From NCBI GenBank assembly GCA_902766655.1, contig CACXEL010000141.1:1-9381 (forward strand): a DNA stretch of 9,381 nucleotides. Direction: 5' to 3'. Source of the DNA: an uncultured Lachnospiraceae bacterium (lineage in GTDB: Bacteria; Bacillota; Clostridia; Lachnospirales; Lachnospiraceae). The notes beneath the pieces were generated by a model. The model was not told the DNA's origin. It ran no database searches and was given only the letters and a program-made list of their open reading frames with translations. Shown here one piece after another: positions 1 through 7,060 of the stretch (within the stretch, counting starts at the first letter, position 1; each line of letters begins with the position of its first letter). The translations under genes and the position numbers were made by a program.

Positions 1-554
1 GCATCTGCTACGGCATCCTGCGGGACGAGGAAAGGCTGCTCTCGGAGACGGTGGGACGGGCGCTTACGGAATGCGACGTCGTCCTCATTTCCGGGGGGAG
101 CTCCGTGGGAATGAAGGACTGCACCTGCCGGGTCCTGGAGGACAAGGGGGAAGTGCTTTTCCACGGGATCGCCATGAAGCCCGGGAAGCCCACCATCCTG
201 GGCCGGGCGGACGGGAAGCCTGTGTTCGGCCTTCCGGGGCATCCGGTCGCAGCCTTCTTTGTGTCGCAGCTTTTTCTGCGGCCGCTGCTCGCGCGGATGA
301 TGGGGAGGAGGACGGCGGTGCGGGAGATCCCGGCCGTTCTGACCGAGGCCATCAGCGCCAATGACGGGCGGGCCCAGTACCTGGGCGTGTTCCTGGAGGA
401 GAGAGAGGGAACCGTGTACGCCGTCCCCGTCCGCACCAAATCCGGACTGATCACCAGCCTCGCGGGGTCGGACGGCTTTTTCTGCATTGGGCGCGACTGC
501 GAGGGGATCCCGGCCGGCAGGACCGTGTCCGTGCGGCTGTACTCCATAGATTGA
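1..554 (+). CDS. moeA: Molybdopterin molybdenumtransferase MoeA, 3' part (5' end outside window)
   Basis: MoeA inserts molybdate (or tungstate) into adenylylated molybdopterin, the last common step of Mo/W cofactor synthesis in the cytoplasm. The first complete codon is at position 3 and 183 residues are visible, against about 400 for a full MoeA, so roughly the first half is missing. The visible part holds the molybdopterin-binding domain with the family motif SGGSSVGMKD (residues 30-39 of the fragment), then HGIAMKPGKP and GLPGHPVAAFF, then the small C-terminal beta domain ending at TGA 552-554. The motifs are canonical, unlike those of the paralogue that follows. The next gene starts 26 bp downstream on the same strand, so the two are probably co-transcribed. 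Family membership is sure. Whether it prefers molybdate or tungstate cannot be read from the sequence. Confidence 0.93.
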   Translation, partial: ICYGILRDEERLLSETVGRALTECDVVLISGGSSVGMKDCTCRVLEDKGEVLFHGIAMKPGKPTILGRADGKPVFGLPGHPVAAFFVSQLFLRPLLARMMGRRTAVREIPAVLTEAISANDGRAQYLGVFLEEREGTVYAVPVRTKSGLITSLAGSDGFFCIGRDCEGIPAGRTVSVRLYSID

Positions 555-580
555 TGAAAGTGCTGTGAGGAGAATGAAAA

Positions 581-2491
581 ATGGCTTTTGAATATCTGAC
601 CAACCTGCCGCTTGAGAAGGCAAGGGAGATGTTCCTTGACGCCCTTCGGAAGGAAGGCTTCGGCCCCGGGACGGAGATAGTTCCCGTCCATGAGGCCCAC
701 GGGAGAGTGACGGCGGCGGCCGTGTACGCCCACATCAGCGCGCCCCATTATCTGGCGAGCGCCATGGACGGCATTGCCCTGAAGGCGTCGGTCACCTTCG
801 GGGCCACCGAGACCACGCCGGTCGTGCTGCGGGCGGAGGACTTTACCGTGGTGGATACCGGGGATCCCATTCCCGGGGGCTGCGACGCCGTGGTCATGGT
901 GGAGGAGGTGTTCCCCCAGCCGGACGGCACGGTAAAGCTCTATTCTCCCACCGCACCCTGGCAGCATATCCGCCAGATCGGCGAGGATATCTGTGCGGGC
1001 GAGATGATCCTGGGCTCCCATATGACGGTCACGCCGGCGGCCATCGGGTCCTTGCTGGCATCCGGCGTCCTCAAGGTGGAGGTCCTGCGCAGGCCGGTCA
1101 TCGGCATCATTCCCACGGGGGACGAGATCGTGCCCCCAACGGAAAATCCGAGGAGCGGTGATATCGTGGAATTCAATTCCTCCATCTTCTCCGCCATGGT
1201 GCGGGAGTGGGGGGCAGAGGCCAGGACCTATCCCATTGTCCCCGACAGGGAGGAAATGATCCGGGAAGCCCTGGAGAAGGCGCTGGATGAGTGCGACGTG
1301 GTGCTTTTGAATGCCGGTTCCTCCGCGGGGCGGGAGGATTATTCCGCCCGGGTGATCGGGGACCTGGGCGCTCTGCTGTGCCATGGCATAGCCATCAAGC
1401 CCGGAAAACCGGCCATCCTGGCCCACCGGGGAAATAAGGCCATCCTGGGTGTCCCGGGCTACCCCGTTTCCGGCATTCTGGTCCTGAACGAACTGCTGAA
1501 GCCCCTGCTGGACGGCTGGTACAGGGCTGGGGAAAGGAAGCCGAAGACCTGCCGCGCCACCCTCGTCCGTTCGGTCGTTTCCGGCCTCAAATACAGGGAG
1601 TACGTCCGCGTCCGCCTCGGAAAGGTGGACGGGAAAATGATCGCCTCTCCCCTGAGCCGCGGCGCCGGCGTCGTCTCCTCCTTCATGAAGGCGGACGGTA
1701 TCCTCACCGTTCCCCAGGGCCTGGAGGGCTATGCCGCAGGCGCAGAGGTGGAGGTGGAGCTCCTCAAGGACGAGGACGTGCTGGACCGCACCCTGGTCGC
1801 CATCGGCAGCCACGATCCGCTGCTGGACGAGTGCGCCGACCTCCTCCACAGCGCCGATCCCTCGCAGTATATGAGCTCCACCCATGTGGGCTCCATGGGC
1901 GGCATCATGGCCGTGCGCCGCGGGGAGGCCCATGTGGCGGGCGTCCATCTTCTCGATGAGGCCGACGGCAGCTACAATACCTCCTTCATCCGGAAATATT
2001 TCCGCAAGGGCGGTGTGAACCTGGTCGAGTGCGTGGGGAGGACCCAGGGGCTCATGCTGGCCGCGGGCAACCCTCTTGGGATCCGTTCGCTGGAGGATCT
2101 CACGAAGGAGGGGCTCCGCTATGTGAACCGCCAGAAGGGTTCGGGCACCCGGATCCTGATCGATTACCTCTGCAAGGCCGGGGGGCTTGATCCGGCTCGG
2201 ATCTCCGGCTATGAGCGGGAGGAATTTACCCACACCTCGGTGGCCGCGCAGATCGCGGCGGGGACGGCTGACGCGGGCATGGGGATCTACTCGGCGGCAA
2301 AGCTGTACGGTCTGGATTTCCTTCCTATATGTATGGAGCAGTATGACCTGCTGATTCCGGACAGTGCCATGGATACGCCTATGGTGCGGGAGCTCCTCAG
2401 GGTGCTGAAGAGCGACGCCTTCAGGGAGAGGCTCGAGGCGCTGGGAGGGTATCGAGTGGAGAAGCCGGGCACGGTGCGGGAACATTTCTGA
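581..2491 (+). CDS. MoeA-type molybdopterin biosynthesis protein fused to a PBP-like (LysR substrate-binding-like) domain
   Basis: A 636-residue two-part protein. Residues 1-397 are a full MoeA: SAMDGIA with Asp63, VVDTGDPIPGGCDAVV (92-105), PTGDEIV (178-184), NAGSSAGREDYS (244-255), HGIAIKPGKPAIL and GVPGYPVSG. Residues about 403-636 match the PBP-like domain found at the C-terminus of some clostridial and archaeal MoeA proteins (VAIGSHDPLLDEC, THVGSMGG, GSGTRILIDYL, AGTADAGMGIYSAA); it resembles oxyanion-binding proteins and may sense or hold molybdate or tungstate, which is inference. The usual SGGSSVG motif is changed to NAGSSAG, so this copy may differ in activity from the upstream MoeA. 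The ATG at 581 is preceded by GAGGAGA (567-573). No signal peptide is seen, so it acts in the cytoplasm. It sits 26 bp after the first moeA and 20 bp before the flavoprotein gene. Confidence 0.93.
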   Translation: MAFEYLTNLPLEKAREMFLDALRKEGFGPGTEIVPVHEAHGRVTAAAVYAHISAPHYLASAMDGIALKASVTFGATETTPVVLRAEDFTVVDTGDPIPGGCDAVVMVEEVFPQPDGTVKLYSPTAPWQHIRQIGEDICAGEMILGSHMTVTPAAIGSLLASGVLKVEVLRRPVIGIIPTGDEIVPPTENPRSGDIVEFNSSIFSAMVREWGAEARTYPIVPDREEMIREALEKALDECDVVLLNAGSSAGREDYSARVIGDLGALLCHGIAIKPGKPAILAHRGNKAILGVPGYPVSGILVLNELLKPLLDGWYRAGERKPKTCRATLVRSVVSGLKYREYVRVRLGKVDGKMIASPLSRGAGVVSSFMKADGILTVPQGLEGYAAGAEVEVELLKDEDVLDRTLVAIGSHDPLLDECADLLHSADPSQYMSSTHVGSMGGIMAVRRGEAHVAGVHLLDEADGSYNTSFIRKYFRKGGVNLVECVGRTQGLMLAAGNPLGIRSLEDLTKEGLRYVNRQKGSGTRILIDYLCKAGGLDPARISGYEREEFTHTSVAAQIAAGTADAGMGIYSAAKLYGLDFLPICMEQYDLLIPDSAMDTPMVRELLRVLKSDAFRERLEALGGYRVEKPGTVREHF

Positions 2492-2511
2492 GAAGCGGGA
2501 GAACGGGCAAG

Positions 2512-3987
2512 GTGAGTGGGTCTTTTTCGGTCCAATATACTGACGCGGCGGTGGTCGGCGCGGGCGTCCTGGGCTGCTTTGCGGCCAGGGCTCTGGCGGC
2601 GCTGGACATCCGTGTGACCGTTCTTGAGCAGCGGGAGGACGTGTGCACCGGCATTACCCGAGCCAACACCGGCATCATCTATACCGGGTGCGACAACCGG
2701 CCGGGTTCGCTGAAGGCGAGGATGTGTGTGGAGGCCAGCCGGAGCTTTGACGGGCTCTGCCGGGACCTGGGCGTGCGGTTCGACCGCTGCGGGTCCCTCA
2801 TGCTGGCTTTTGGTCCCCGCGCTGAAAATGTACTCCGGAAAAAAATGGGCTTCGGCCGGGCCAACGGCGTGGAGGGTCTGCGGATCCTGGGAAGGGACGA
2901 GGTCCTCGCCATGGAGCCCCGGATCTCCTCCGAGGTCACCGCTGCGCTCTACGCACCCGGGACGGGGACCATCGATCCCTGGGAGCTGGGGATCGCCGCT
3001 TATGAGAATGCGAAGGCGAACGGGGTGGATTTTCGGTTCGGGCAGAGGCTGGTCCGCATGGAGCGGGAGGCAGGCGGCTTCCTCCTGGAGACGGATGAGG
3101 AGAGGATCCACGCCCGGACCGTGATCAACTGCGCCGGGCTTTCTTCGGACGCGGTGCGGGAAATGCTTGAGATTCCGGCTGTCCGGATATTCCCCACGGC
3201 AGCGGACTATATCGTGCTGGATGATACGCTCCGGGGCTTTGTGAAGCACGTGATCTTCCATGAACCGGAGGAGAAGGGAAAGGGGCTGACCCTGGTCCCC
3301 ACTGTGGACGGAACCCTTCTGGTCGGCGCCACGGAGCGGGAAGTGCCGGCGGGCTCCCGGGGCGGTACGGACCGGGAGGGGCTGCAGGCGCTCTCCGGCC
3401 TGTGCGCGAAGGTGGTACCGGGCCTTCCGCTGTCCGAACAGATCAGGAACTTTTCGGCCCTTCGGCCGAATCCCTATCATGTGGTGGAGAAGGGCGGCGT
3501 ATGGGTGCCGGCTGACCGCTCCGTGAATGACTTTACAATCCTGTCCGAGGAGGGGCTCATCAGCCTCATCGGCATCAAGACGCCGGGCCTTGGCTGCGCG
3601 GAGCAGCTGGGCCGGCACTGCGCGGCGCTGGCCGCCGGGTTCCTGGGCAATCCGGGGCCGAATCCCCGGTTCGATCCCATGCGGCGGGCTCCGGTAAGGC
3701 TTCACGGTATGCCGGAGGATGCGCGCGCGGGCGTCATTTCCCGGGATCCGGACTATGGCAGGATCGTCTGCCTGTGCGGGGATGTCAGTCTCGGGGAAAT
3801 AAAGGACGCGGTCCGGCGCGGCGCGGTCACGCTGGACGGCGTGAAGAGGCGTACAGGCGCCGGGATGGGGCGGTGCCAGAGCGCCCGCTGCATGAAGGCG
3901 GTCATGGAGACTCTGGCGGAGGGGCAGCGAATTCCGGTGGAGGACGTGATGAAGGACGGTGCCGGGTCCTATGTCCTGGAGAAATGA
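2512..3987 (+). CDS. NAD(P)/FAD-dependent oxidoreductase, GlpA-like, with C-terminal BFD-type [2Fe-2S] domain
   Basis: A 491-residue flavoprotein of the D-amino-acid oxidase/glycerol-3-phosphate dehydrogenase fold. The N-terminal FAD-binding motif is VVGAGVLG (Gly16, Gly18, Gly21), followed by LEQ at the end of the second strand; TVINCAGLSSD and the late segment GLISLIGIKTPGLG complete the FAD fold. Residues about 415-470 form a BFD-like domain with Cys420-x-Cys422 and Cys455-x4-Cys460, ligands for a [2Fe-2S] cluster. The start is GTG at 2512, chosen because GGGAGA (2497-2502) lies 9 bp upstream and the FAD motif begins shortly after. The family is often annotated as glycerol-3-phosphate dehydrogenase, but the substrate is not proven and may be another hydroxy or amino acid. 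It normally pairs with a TrxB-like flavoprotein, here the gene at 4193. The 20-bp gap to the MoeA fusion suggests one operon. Confidence 0.88.
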   Translation: MSGSFSVQYTDAAVVGAGVLGCFAARALAALDIRVTVLEQREDVCTGITRANTGIIYTGCDNRPGSLKARMCVEASRSFDGLCRDLGVRFDRCGSLMLAFGPRAENVLRKKMGFGRANGVEGLRILGRDEVLAMEPRISSEVTAALYAPGTGTIDPWELGIAAYENAKANGVDFRFGQRLVRMEREAGGFLLETDEERIHARTVINCAGLSSDAVREMLEIPAVRIFPTAADYIVLDDTLRGFVKHVIFHEPEEKGKGLTLVPTVDGTLLVGATEREVPAGSRGGTDREGLQALSGLCAKVVPGLPLSEQIRNFSALRPNPYHVVEKGGVWVPADRSVNDFTILSEEGLISLIGIKTPGLGCAEQLGRHCAALAAGFLGNPGPNPRFDPMRRAPVRLHGMPEDARAGVISRDPDYGRIVCLCGDVSLGEIKDAVRRGAVTLDGVKRRTGAGMGRCQSARCMKAVMETLAEGQRIPVEDVMKDGAGSYVLEK

Positions 3988-4192
3988 AGGCAGGGCGGCC
4001 CGACAGGTGTGCGGATCCGGCGCGGCGCACAGCTGCGCGGATGTAAGGACCTGAGAGGCCTGTGACCGGAAATCACAATGGCGGGCTGACGAGGGCAGAC
4101 ATAGAGAGGCAGGTGCTGCCGGATCAGCAGCAGTTCAGTCGATCGTGCAGCATGGTTCGAGTACAGACTCTGTGTGAAGTTTGTAAAACAGT
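3988..4192. other. 205-bp gap between the two flavoprotein genes
   Basis: No convincing reading frame or RNA gene is seen here. It contains a short hairpin, GCGCA (4025-4029) and TGCGC (4034-4038) around a 4-nt loop, and a TGTGA/TCACA pair at 4061-4065 and 4073-4077 with a 7-bp spacer. I see neither a good -35/-10 pair nor a strong Shine-Dalgarno in front of 4193. The gap is unusual because genes of this pair are normally nearly abutting. Confidence 0.4.
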
Positions 4193-5206
4193 ATGAAGAT
4201 CCCCGTGACAGAAAAAACAGAGATCCTGGTGATCGGCGGCGGTGCGGCTGGCATGGCTGCCGCTCTTGCTGCGTGCCGGAACGGAAAGCAGGTCCTGCTC
4301 GTCGAGCACGACGGGGAGCTCGGGGGAATCCTGAGGCAGTGCGTGCACAGAGGGTTCGGCCTGGCTGCCTTCCGGGAGGATCTGACGGGGAGAGAATATG
4401 CCGCGAGGTTCGTCTCCGCGGTCAGGGGATCCGACATTACCGTGCGGACGGGCACGACGGTCCTTTCCCTCGAGGAGGAGGGGAGCGGAGATGAGGATGC
4501 TTTTCCCTGTGCGGAGGGGAGCGGAGATGAGGATGCTTTTCCCTGTGCGGAGGGGAGCGGAGATGGGTGCATTTCCCGCTTCACGGAGCGCAGCGCGCTC
4601 TTGTCGGGGCCGGAGGGCCTGTACAGGGTGAGTTTTGACCAATGCGTCCTGGCCACGGGGTGCCGCGAGAGAAATCTCGGTTCTCTGGGCCTTGCCGGCA
4701 CCAGGCCTGCCGGGATTTTTACGGCCGGGACGGCGCAGCAGCTCATGGGCCGCGGGGGATTATGCATCGGCAGAAGGATCGTGATCCTCGGTTGCGGTGA
4801 TTTTGGGATGATTATGGCGCGGCAGTTCACCCTGGCGGGGCTGGAGGTCGTGGCCATGATCGAGAAGATGGACCATCCGGGCGGTCTGGCCAGGAACCGG
4901 AAGGAATGCCTGGAAGCCTTCCGCATACCGGTGATCCTCCGGACTGTCGTGGACGGGATCCTCGGAGAGGGCCGGATCACCGGCGTCATGGCAAGGGACC
5001 TTCAGACGGGAAGGCGATATGAAATAGCCTGCGATACGCTCGTCACCGCTGTGGGACTGATTCCCGACCGGACACTCTGCCGGGGGCTTGAGAGGGCTGA
5101 CGGGGTGCTGCCTTCCTGGCTGCATTTGTGCGGCAACTGTGAGAGCGTCCACGATCTTGTGGACAGTGTGAGCCGGGAGGCGGAGGCGCTCGGGAGGAGG
5201 CTGTAG
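4193..5206 (+). CDS. FAD/NAD(P)-dependent oxidoreductase (TrxB/GlpB-like partner of the GlpA-type protein)
   Basis: A 337-residue pyridine-nucleotide-disulfide-oxidoreductase-fold protein. FAD is bound by ILVIGGGAAGMAAA (11-24) and LVEHDGELGGIL, the VLATGCRERN strand (152-161) and the C-terminal LHLCGNCESVHDLVDSV. NAD(P)H is bound by RRIVILGCGDFG (194-205). The redox CxxC of thioredoxin reductase is absent, so it probably passes electrons to or from a partner, most likely the GlpA-like protein upstream. Residues 96-124 are an acidic Gly/Ser-rich insertion made of two exact 12-residue repeats and a third partial copy, in the loop between the strand ending TVLSL and GLYRVSF. An in-frame TAA at 4184-4186 rules out an earlier start, so ATG 4193 is the first choice and GTG 4205 an alternative; the ribosome binding site is weak. 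The fold is sure, the substrate unknown. Confidence 0.86.
   Translation: MKIPVTEKTEILVIGGGAAGMAAALAACRNGKQVLLVEHDGELGGILRQCVHRGFGLAAFREDLTGREYAARFVSAVRGSDITVRTGTTVLSLEEEGSGDEDAFPCAEGSGDEDAFPCAEGSGDGCISRFTERSALLSGPEGLYRVSFDQCVLATGCRERNLGSLGLAGTRPAGIFTAGTAQQLMGRGGLCIGRRIVILGCGDFGMIMARQFTLAGLEVVAMIEKMDHPGGLARNRKECLEAFRIPVILRTVVDGILGEGRITGVMARDLQTGRRYEIACDTLVTAVGLIPDRTLCRGLERADGVLPSWLHLCGNCESVHDLVDSVSREAEALGRRL
4478..4565 (+). repeat. 36-bp in-frame tandem repeat inside the flavoprotein gene
   Basis: Two identical 36-bp units lie at 4478-4513 and 4514-4549, followed by 16 bases identical to the unit start at 4550-4565 before the sequence decays. Each unit begins GAGGGGAGCGGAGATG and encodes the 12 residues EGSGDEDAFPCA. 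The unit is a multiple of three, so copy changes keep the frame. Perfect identity of the two copies implies a recent or actively changing duplication. Confidence 0.95.
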
Positions 5207-5238
5207 CAGAAGATTTCAGGCTGCTCATGTAAAGGCAG

Positions 5239-5280
5239 CTTCTCTGCGGAGGCGTTCGGAAGGATGCCGCGACAGAGAAG
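5239..5280 (+). promoter_or_regulatory. Hairpin in the leader of the 84-aa gene
   Basis: Perfect 8-bp arms CTTCTCTG (5239-5246) and CAGAGAAG (5273-5280) enclose 26 nt in which CGG (5247-5249) can also pair with CCG (5267-5269). The structure ends 3 bp before the Shine-Dalgarno at 5284, so it could affect translation of the next gene. There is no T-run after it, so it is not a standard intrinsic terminator. Any regulatory role is inference. Confidence 0.4.
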
Positions 5281-5294
5281 GCTGGGAGGAAGGC

Positions 5295-5549
5295 ATGGAA
5301 TATAATGAAATCTGGGCGGTGGACATGGCCCGCATGGAAAGGTTTTTCCTCTCCCTGGAAGGTGCGGAGGCGGCTGCGGGCGGTGTGATCCGATGCGGAA
5401 AATGTGATGTGAGACTTACGCCGCTTTCCGGACATCCGGTGGGGCCGCTGGAGGTGCCCCGGACCCGGGTGGAAATCTCCGGGGAGGATGAAGAGGCGAG
5501 GGACTTGTATCGGCGGTTCTTTCTGCGGTTCATTTCCGCGGGGGGCTGA
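5295..5549 (+). CDS. Small CxxC protein of unknown function (84 aa)
   Basis: I do not recognise the family. The 84-residue product has a short acidic and aromatic N-terminus (MEYNEIWAVDMARMERFF), a Cys-Gly-Lys-Cys motif at about residue 34-37 that could bind a metal or do redox chemistry, a strand-like middle (VRLTPLSGHPVGPLEVPRTR) and a charged C-terminal helix ending RRFFLRFISAGG. It has no signal peptide or membrane segment. The ATG at 5295 follows a strong but close GGGAGGA (5284-5290); ATG 5325 is a later alternative. It stands 88 bp after the TrxB-like flavoprotein. The GlpA/TrxB pair is often followed by a small cysteine-rich DUF1667 protein, but this one lacks the expected spaced cysteines, so I do not call it that. 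Its TGA (5547-5549) is the first part of the repeat element that follows. Confidence 0.6.
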   Translation: MEYNEIWAVDMARMERFFLSLEGAEAAAGGVIRCGKCDVRLTPLSGHPVGPLEVPRTRVEISGEDEEARDLYRRFFLRFISAGG

Positions 5550-5632
5550 GACAGGGGAATTGAGAATCGGGGATGTGAGAATCAGGGCCGGAATGGGACA
5601 AAGGGACGGTTCTTTGTCCCATTCCGGCCCTG
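5547..5632 (+). repeat. GGGACGG-core palindromic element A
   Basis: Perfect 21-bp inverted arms at 5583-5603 and 5612-5632 surround the 8-nt loop GGACGGTT. The centre reads GGGACGGTTCTTTGTCCC. In front of it, TGAGAC or TGAGAA followed by a G-rich stretch recurs at 5547, 5561 and 5576, degenerate copies of the TGAGACTCAGGG end of elements B and C. The first copy overlaps the stop codon of the 84-aa gene. The element ends about 25 bp before the start of the next gene, without a T-run. Confidence 0.9.
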
Positions 5633-5657
5633 GTACTCAAACAGCGGAGGATATAGT

Positions 5658-6380
5658 ATGGCGAACGAAGGCGGCGAGTGGATCATGAGGGGCCTCGACT
5701 GGAACGATCCGTACAGGATCCGGTCCTGGCGGGAGCTGATCAACTGGATCAACGAGGTGGGTTTTCTGCCCCTTTTCGCGAATGAGGTGCCGGGATTTTC
5801 GGCGGAGGAGCACGTTTCACCGCTCTACTGGTGGACCGGCGACCCTGAGCAGGACCCCTGGGAGTGGCGGGAAATTATACCCGCGACCGGCGAGGTGGCG
5901 TATGGGAAGTTCTTCGGCGGGAGGGCGGGGTTCATTTCCCGGGAGTGGTTCCCTTACTTCGCCAATGCGCGGCGCGACGGGTACGATTTCGACGCGGCCT
6001 GGGAGGACGGGCTGATCCAGCGGCGGCACAAGGCCATCATGGACGTTTGCGAGGACGGCGGCGTGTACCCGGGGCACGAGCTTAAGGCCGTGGCGGGGTT
6101 CGGCAAGAGCGGCTACAAGAATTTCGACGGCTGCATGACCCAGCTGCAAATGCAGACCTACCTCATCATCCGCCGCTTTGAGCGGAGGCGGAACAAGCGC
6201 GGCGAGAGCTACGGCATGGCGGTGTCCTGCTACCAGAAGCCGGAGGAGCTCTGGGGGTACGCGCACGTGACGGGCGCCTATAAGGAGGAGCCGGCGGTCT
6301 CCGCGGGACGGATCCTCGCGAGGGCGAGGGAGATGTTTCCGGGAGGTGGGGAGGAGGCCTTCCGGAAGGTTTTGAGGTGA
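5658..6380 (+). CDS. AlkZ-related-type protein, function unknown (240 aa)
   Basis: A 240-residue soluble protein without signal peptide or membrane segments. The sequence is rich in Trp and Tyr (YRIRSWRELINWINEVGF, YWWTGDPEQDPWEWREI, GKFFGGRAGFISREWFPYF, RDGYDFD) and resembles clostridial proteins that, from memory, are annotated as AlkZ-related. AlkZ (YcaQ) is a winged-helix DNA glycosylase for interstrand crosslinks, but I cannot confirm the catalytic residues, so enzymatic function is open. The C-terminal half has a basic stretch (RRFERRRNKRGE) that could touch nucleic acid. ATG 5658 is chosen because GGAGG (5646-5650) stands 7 bp upstream; ATG 5685 has a poor site. The gene lies between palindromic elements A and B, and its TGA (6378-6380) is part of element B. 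It converges on the deacylase gene. Confidence 0.7.
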   Translation: MANEGGEWIMRGLDWNDPYRIRSWRELINWINEVGFLPLFANEVPGFSAEEHVSPLYWWTGDPEQDPWEWREIIPATGEVAYGKFFGGRAGFISREWFPYFANARRDGYDFDAAWEDGLIQRRHKAIMDVCEDGGVYPGHELKAVAGFGKSGYKNFDGCMTQLQMQTYLIIRRFERRRNKRGESYGMAVSCYQKPEELWGYAHVTGAYKEEPAVSAGRILARAREMFPGGGEEAFRKVLR

Positions 6381-6487
6381 GACTCAGGGACGGACCTTTT
6401 TCCCAAAGTGGGACTCAGGGACGGACCTTTTTCCCAAAATGGGAAAAAGGTCCGTCCCTGAGTCCCACTCGTCCCTCAGTCTCAGCA
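6377..6487 (+). repeat. GGGACGG-core palindromic element B (three units plus a fragment)
   Basis: A 31-bp unit beginning GTGAGACTCAGGGACGG lies at 6377-6407 and is repeated directly with one mismatch at 6408-6438. The second copy is then inverted: perfect 29-bp arms at 6408-6436 and 6440-6468 around an AAA loop. A truncated further inverted copy (TCGTCCCTCAGTCTCAG) follows to about 6487. The element fills the space between two convergent genes and could end or stabilise transcripts from both sides, but lacks a T-run. It overlaps the stop codon of the upstream gene at 6378-6380. Confidence 0.95.
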
Positions 6488-6490
6488 ATC

Positions 6491-7036
6491 TCAGTCCTCG
6501 CCCACCAGGTGGACCGTCGTATAGGCGTGGCCGGTCGCGGGGAGGAATTTTTCCACCAGATCGGCTGTCCGGATTTTGAGGCTGCTGGTGCAGACGCAGG
6601 GGTGGCAGCCGATGTACTCGTCCCTCAGGACGTCTTCGTCGATGAGGAGGGTGACTTCATTTCCCGTGTCGTTCATGAGGCCCAGGATGCTGACGGCGCC
6701 GGGCTCGATGTCGAGGAAGCGGAGCATGGCGGCAGCGTCCGCGAAGGAGAGGCGGGCGGAGCCGATCTGCGAGGAGAGCTCCTTGGTCTTGAATTTCTTG
6801 TCGCCCGGCATCATGAGCAGGTAAAATCTGGTCTTCTGCCGGTTGCAGAGGAAGAGGTTCTTGCAAATGAGGACACCCAGGACAGCGTCGATTTCGTTGC
6901 AGGCCTCCATGTTGTCGGCGCGCTCGTGGTCGGTGCGCAGGTAGGGGATGCCGAGGGAATCCAGGAAATCGTAGGTGCGGATTTCGCGGGGAAGGCGGCC
7001 CGCAAGGTCCGCCGGTCTGCCGGTGTACAGGATCAT
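6491..7036 (-). CDS. Prolyl-tRNA editing deacylase, YbaK/ProX family
   Basis: A 181-residue YbaK/aminoacyl-tRNA synthetase-associated domain protein, related to the free-standing ProX editing enzymes that hydrolyse mischarged tRNA(Pro), typically Ala-tRNA(Pro), in the cytoplasm. Family marks are the N-terminal YDFLDSLGIPYLRTDH (22-37), LFLCNRQKTRFYLLMMPGDKKF with the conserved lysines 80-81, PGAVSILGLMND (112-123) and EYIGCHPCVCTSSLKI (140-155). Length fits the ProX group. ATG at 7036 is chosen because AAGGAG (7047-7052 read on the minus strand) precedes it and the conserved domain begins at once; the frame stays open further upstream but through palindromic element C. A minus-strand promoter is predicted at 7164-7191, giving a leader of about 120 nt that contains element C. 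The gene is bracketed by elements B and C. The exact mischarged substrate is inferred. Confidence 0.88.
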   Translation of the reverse strand: MILYTGRPADLAGRLPREIRTYDFLDSLGIPYLRTDHERADNMEACNEIDAVLGVLICKNLFLCNRQKTRFYLLMMPGDKKFKTKELSSQIGSARLSFADAAAMLRFLDIEPGAVSILGLMNDTGNEVTLLIDEDVLRDEYIGCHPCVCTSSLKIRTADLVEKFLPATGHAYTTVHLVGED

Positions 7037-7060
7037 GTGTTCAAATCTCCTTAAGGTGTA

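Noticed and set aside
8..2485. 825-codon open frame on the minus strand opposite the moeA genes
   Set aside because: It is antisense to two clear MoeA proteins, its translation is His/Gly/Arg-rich without family motifs, and such long shadows are common in GC-rich codon-biased genes.
2287..3705. 472-codon minus-strand frame opposite the GlpA-like gene
   Set aside because: It overlaps a well-supported flavoprotein gene and shows no recognisable domain.
4061..4077. TGTGA-N7-TCACA as a Crp/Fnr-type operator
   Set aside because: The spacer is 7 rather than the 6 bp of the Crp site, no promoter is evident beside it, and a 5-bp pair arises by chance.
6377..6468. CRISPR-like array at the repeated 31-bp unit
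   Set aside because: The copies abut directly without spacers, one is inverted, and there are no cas genes.
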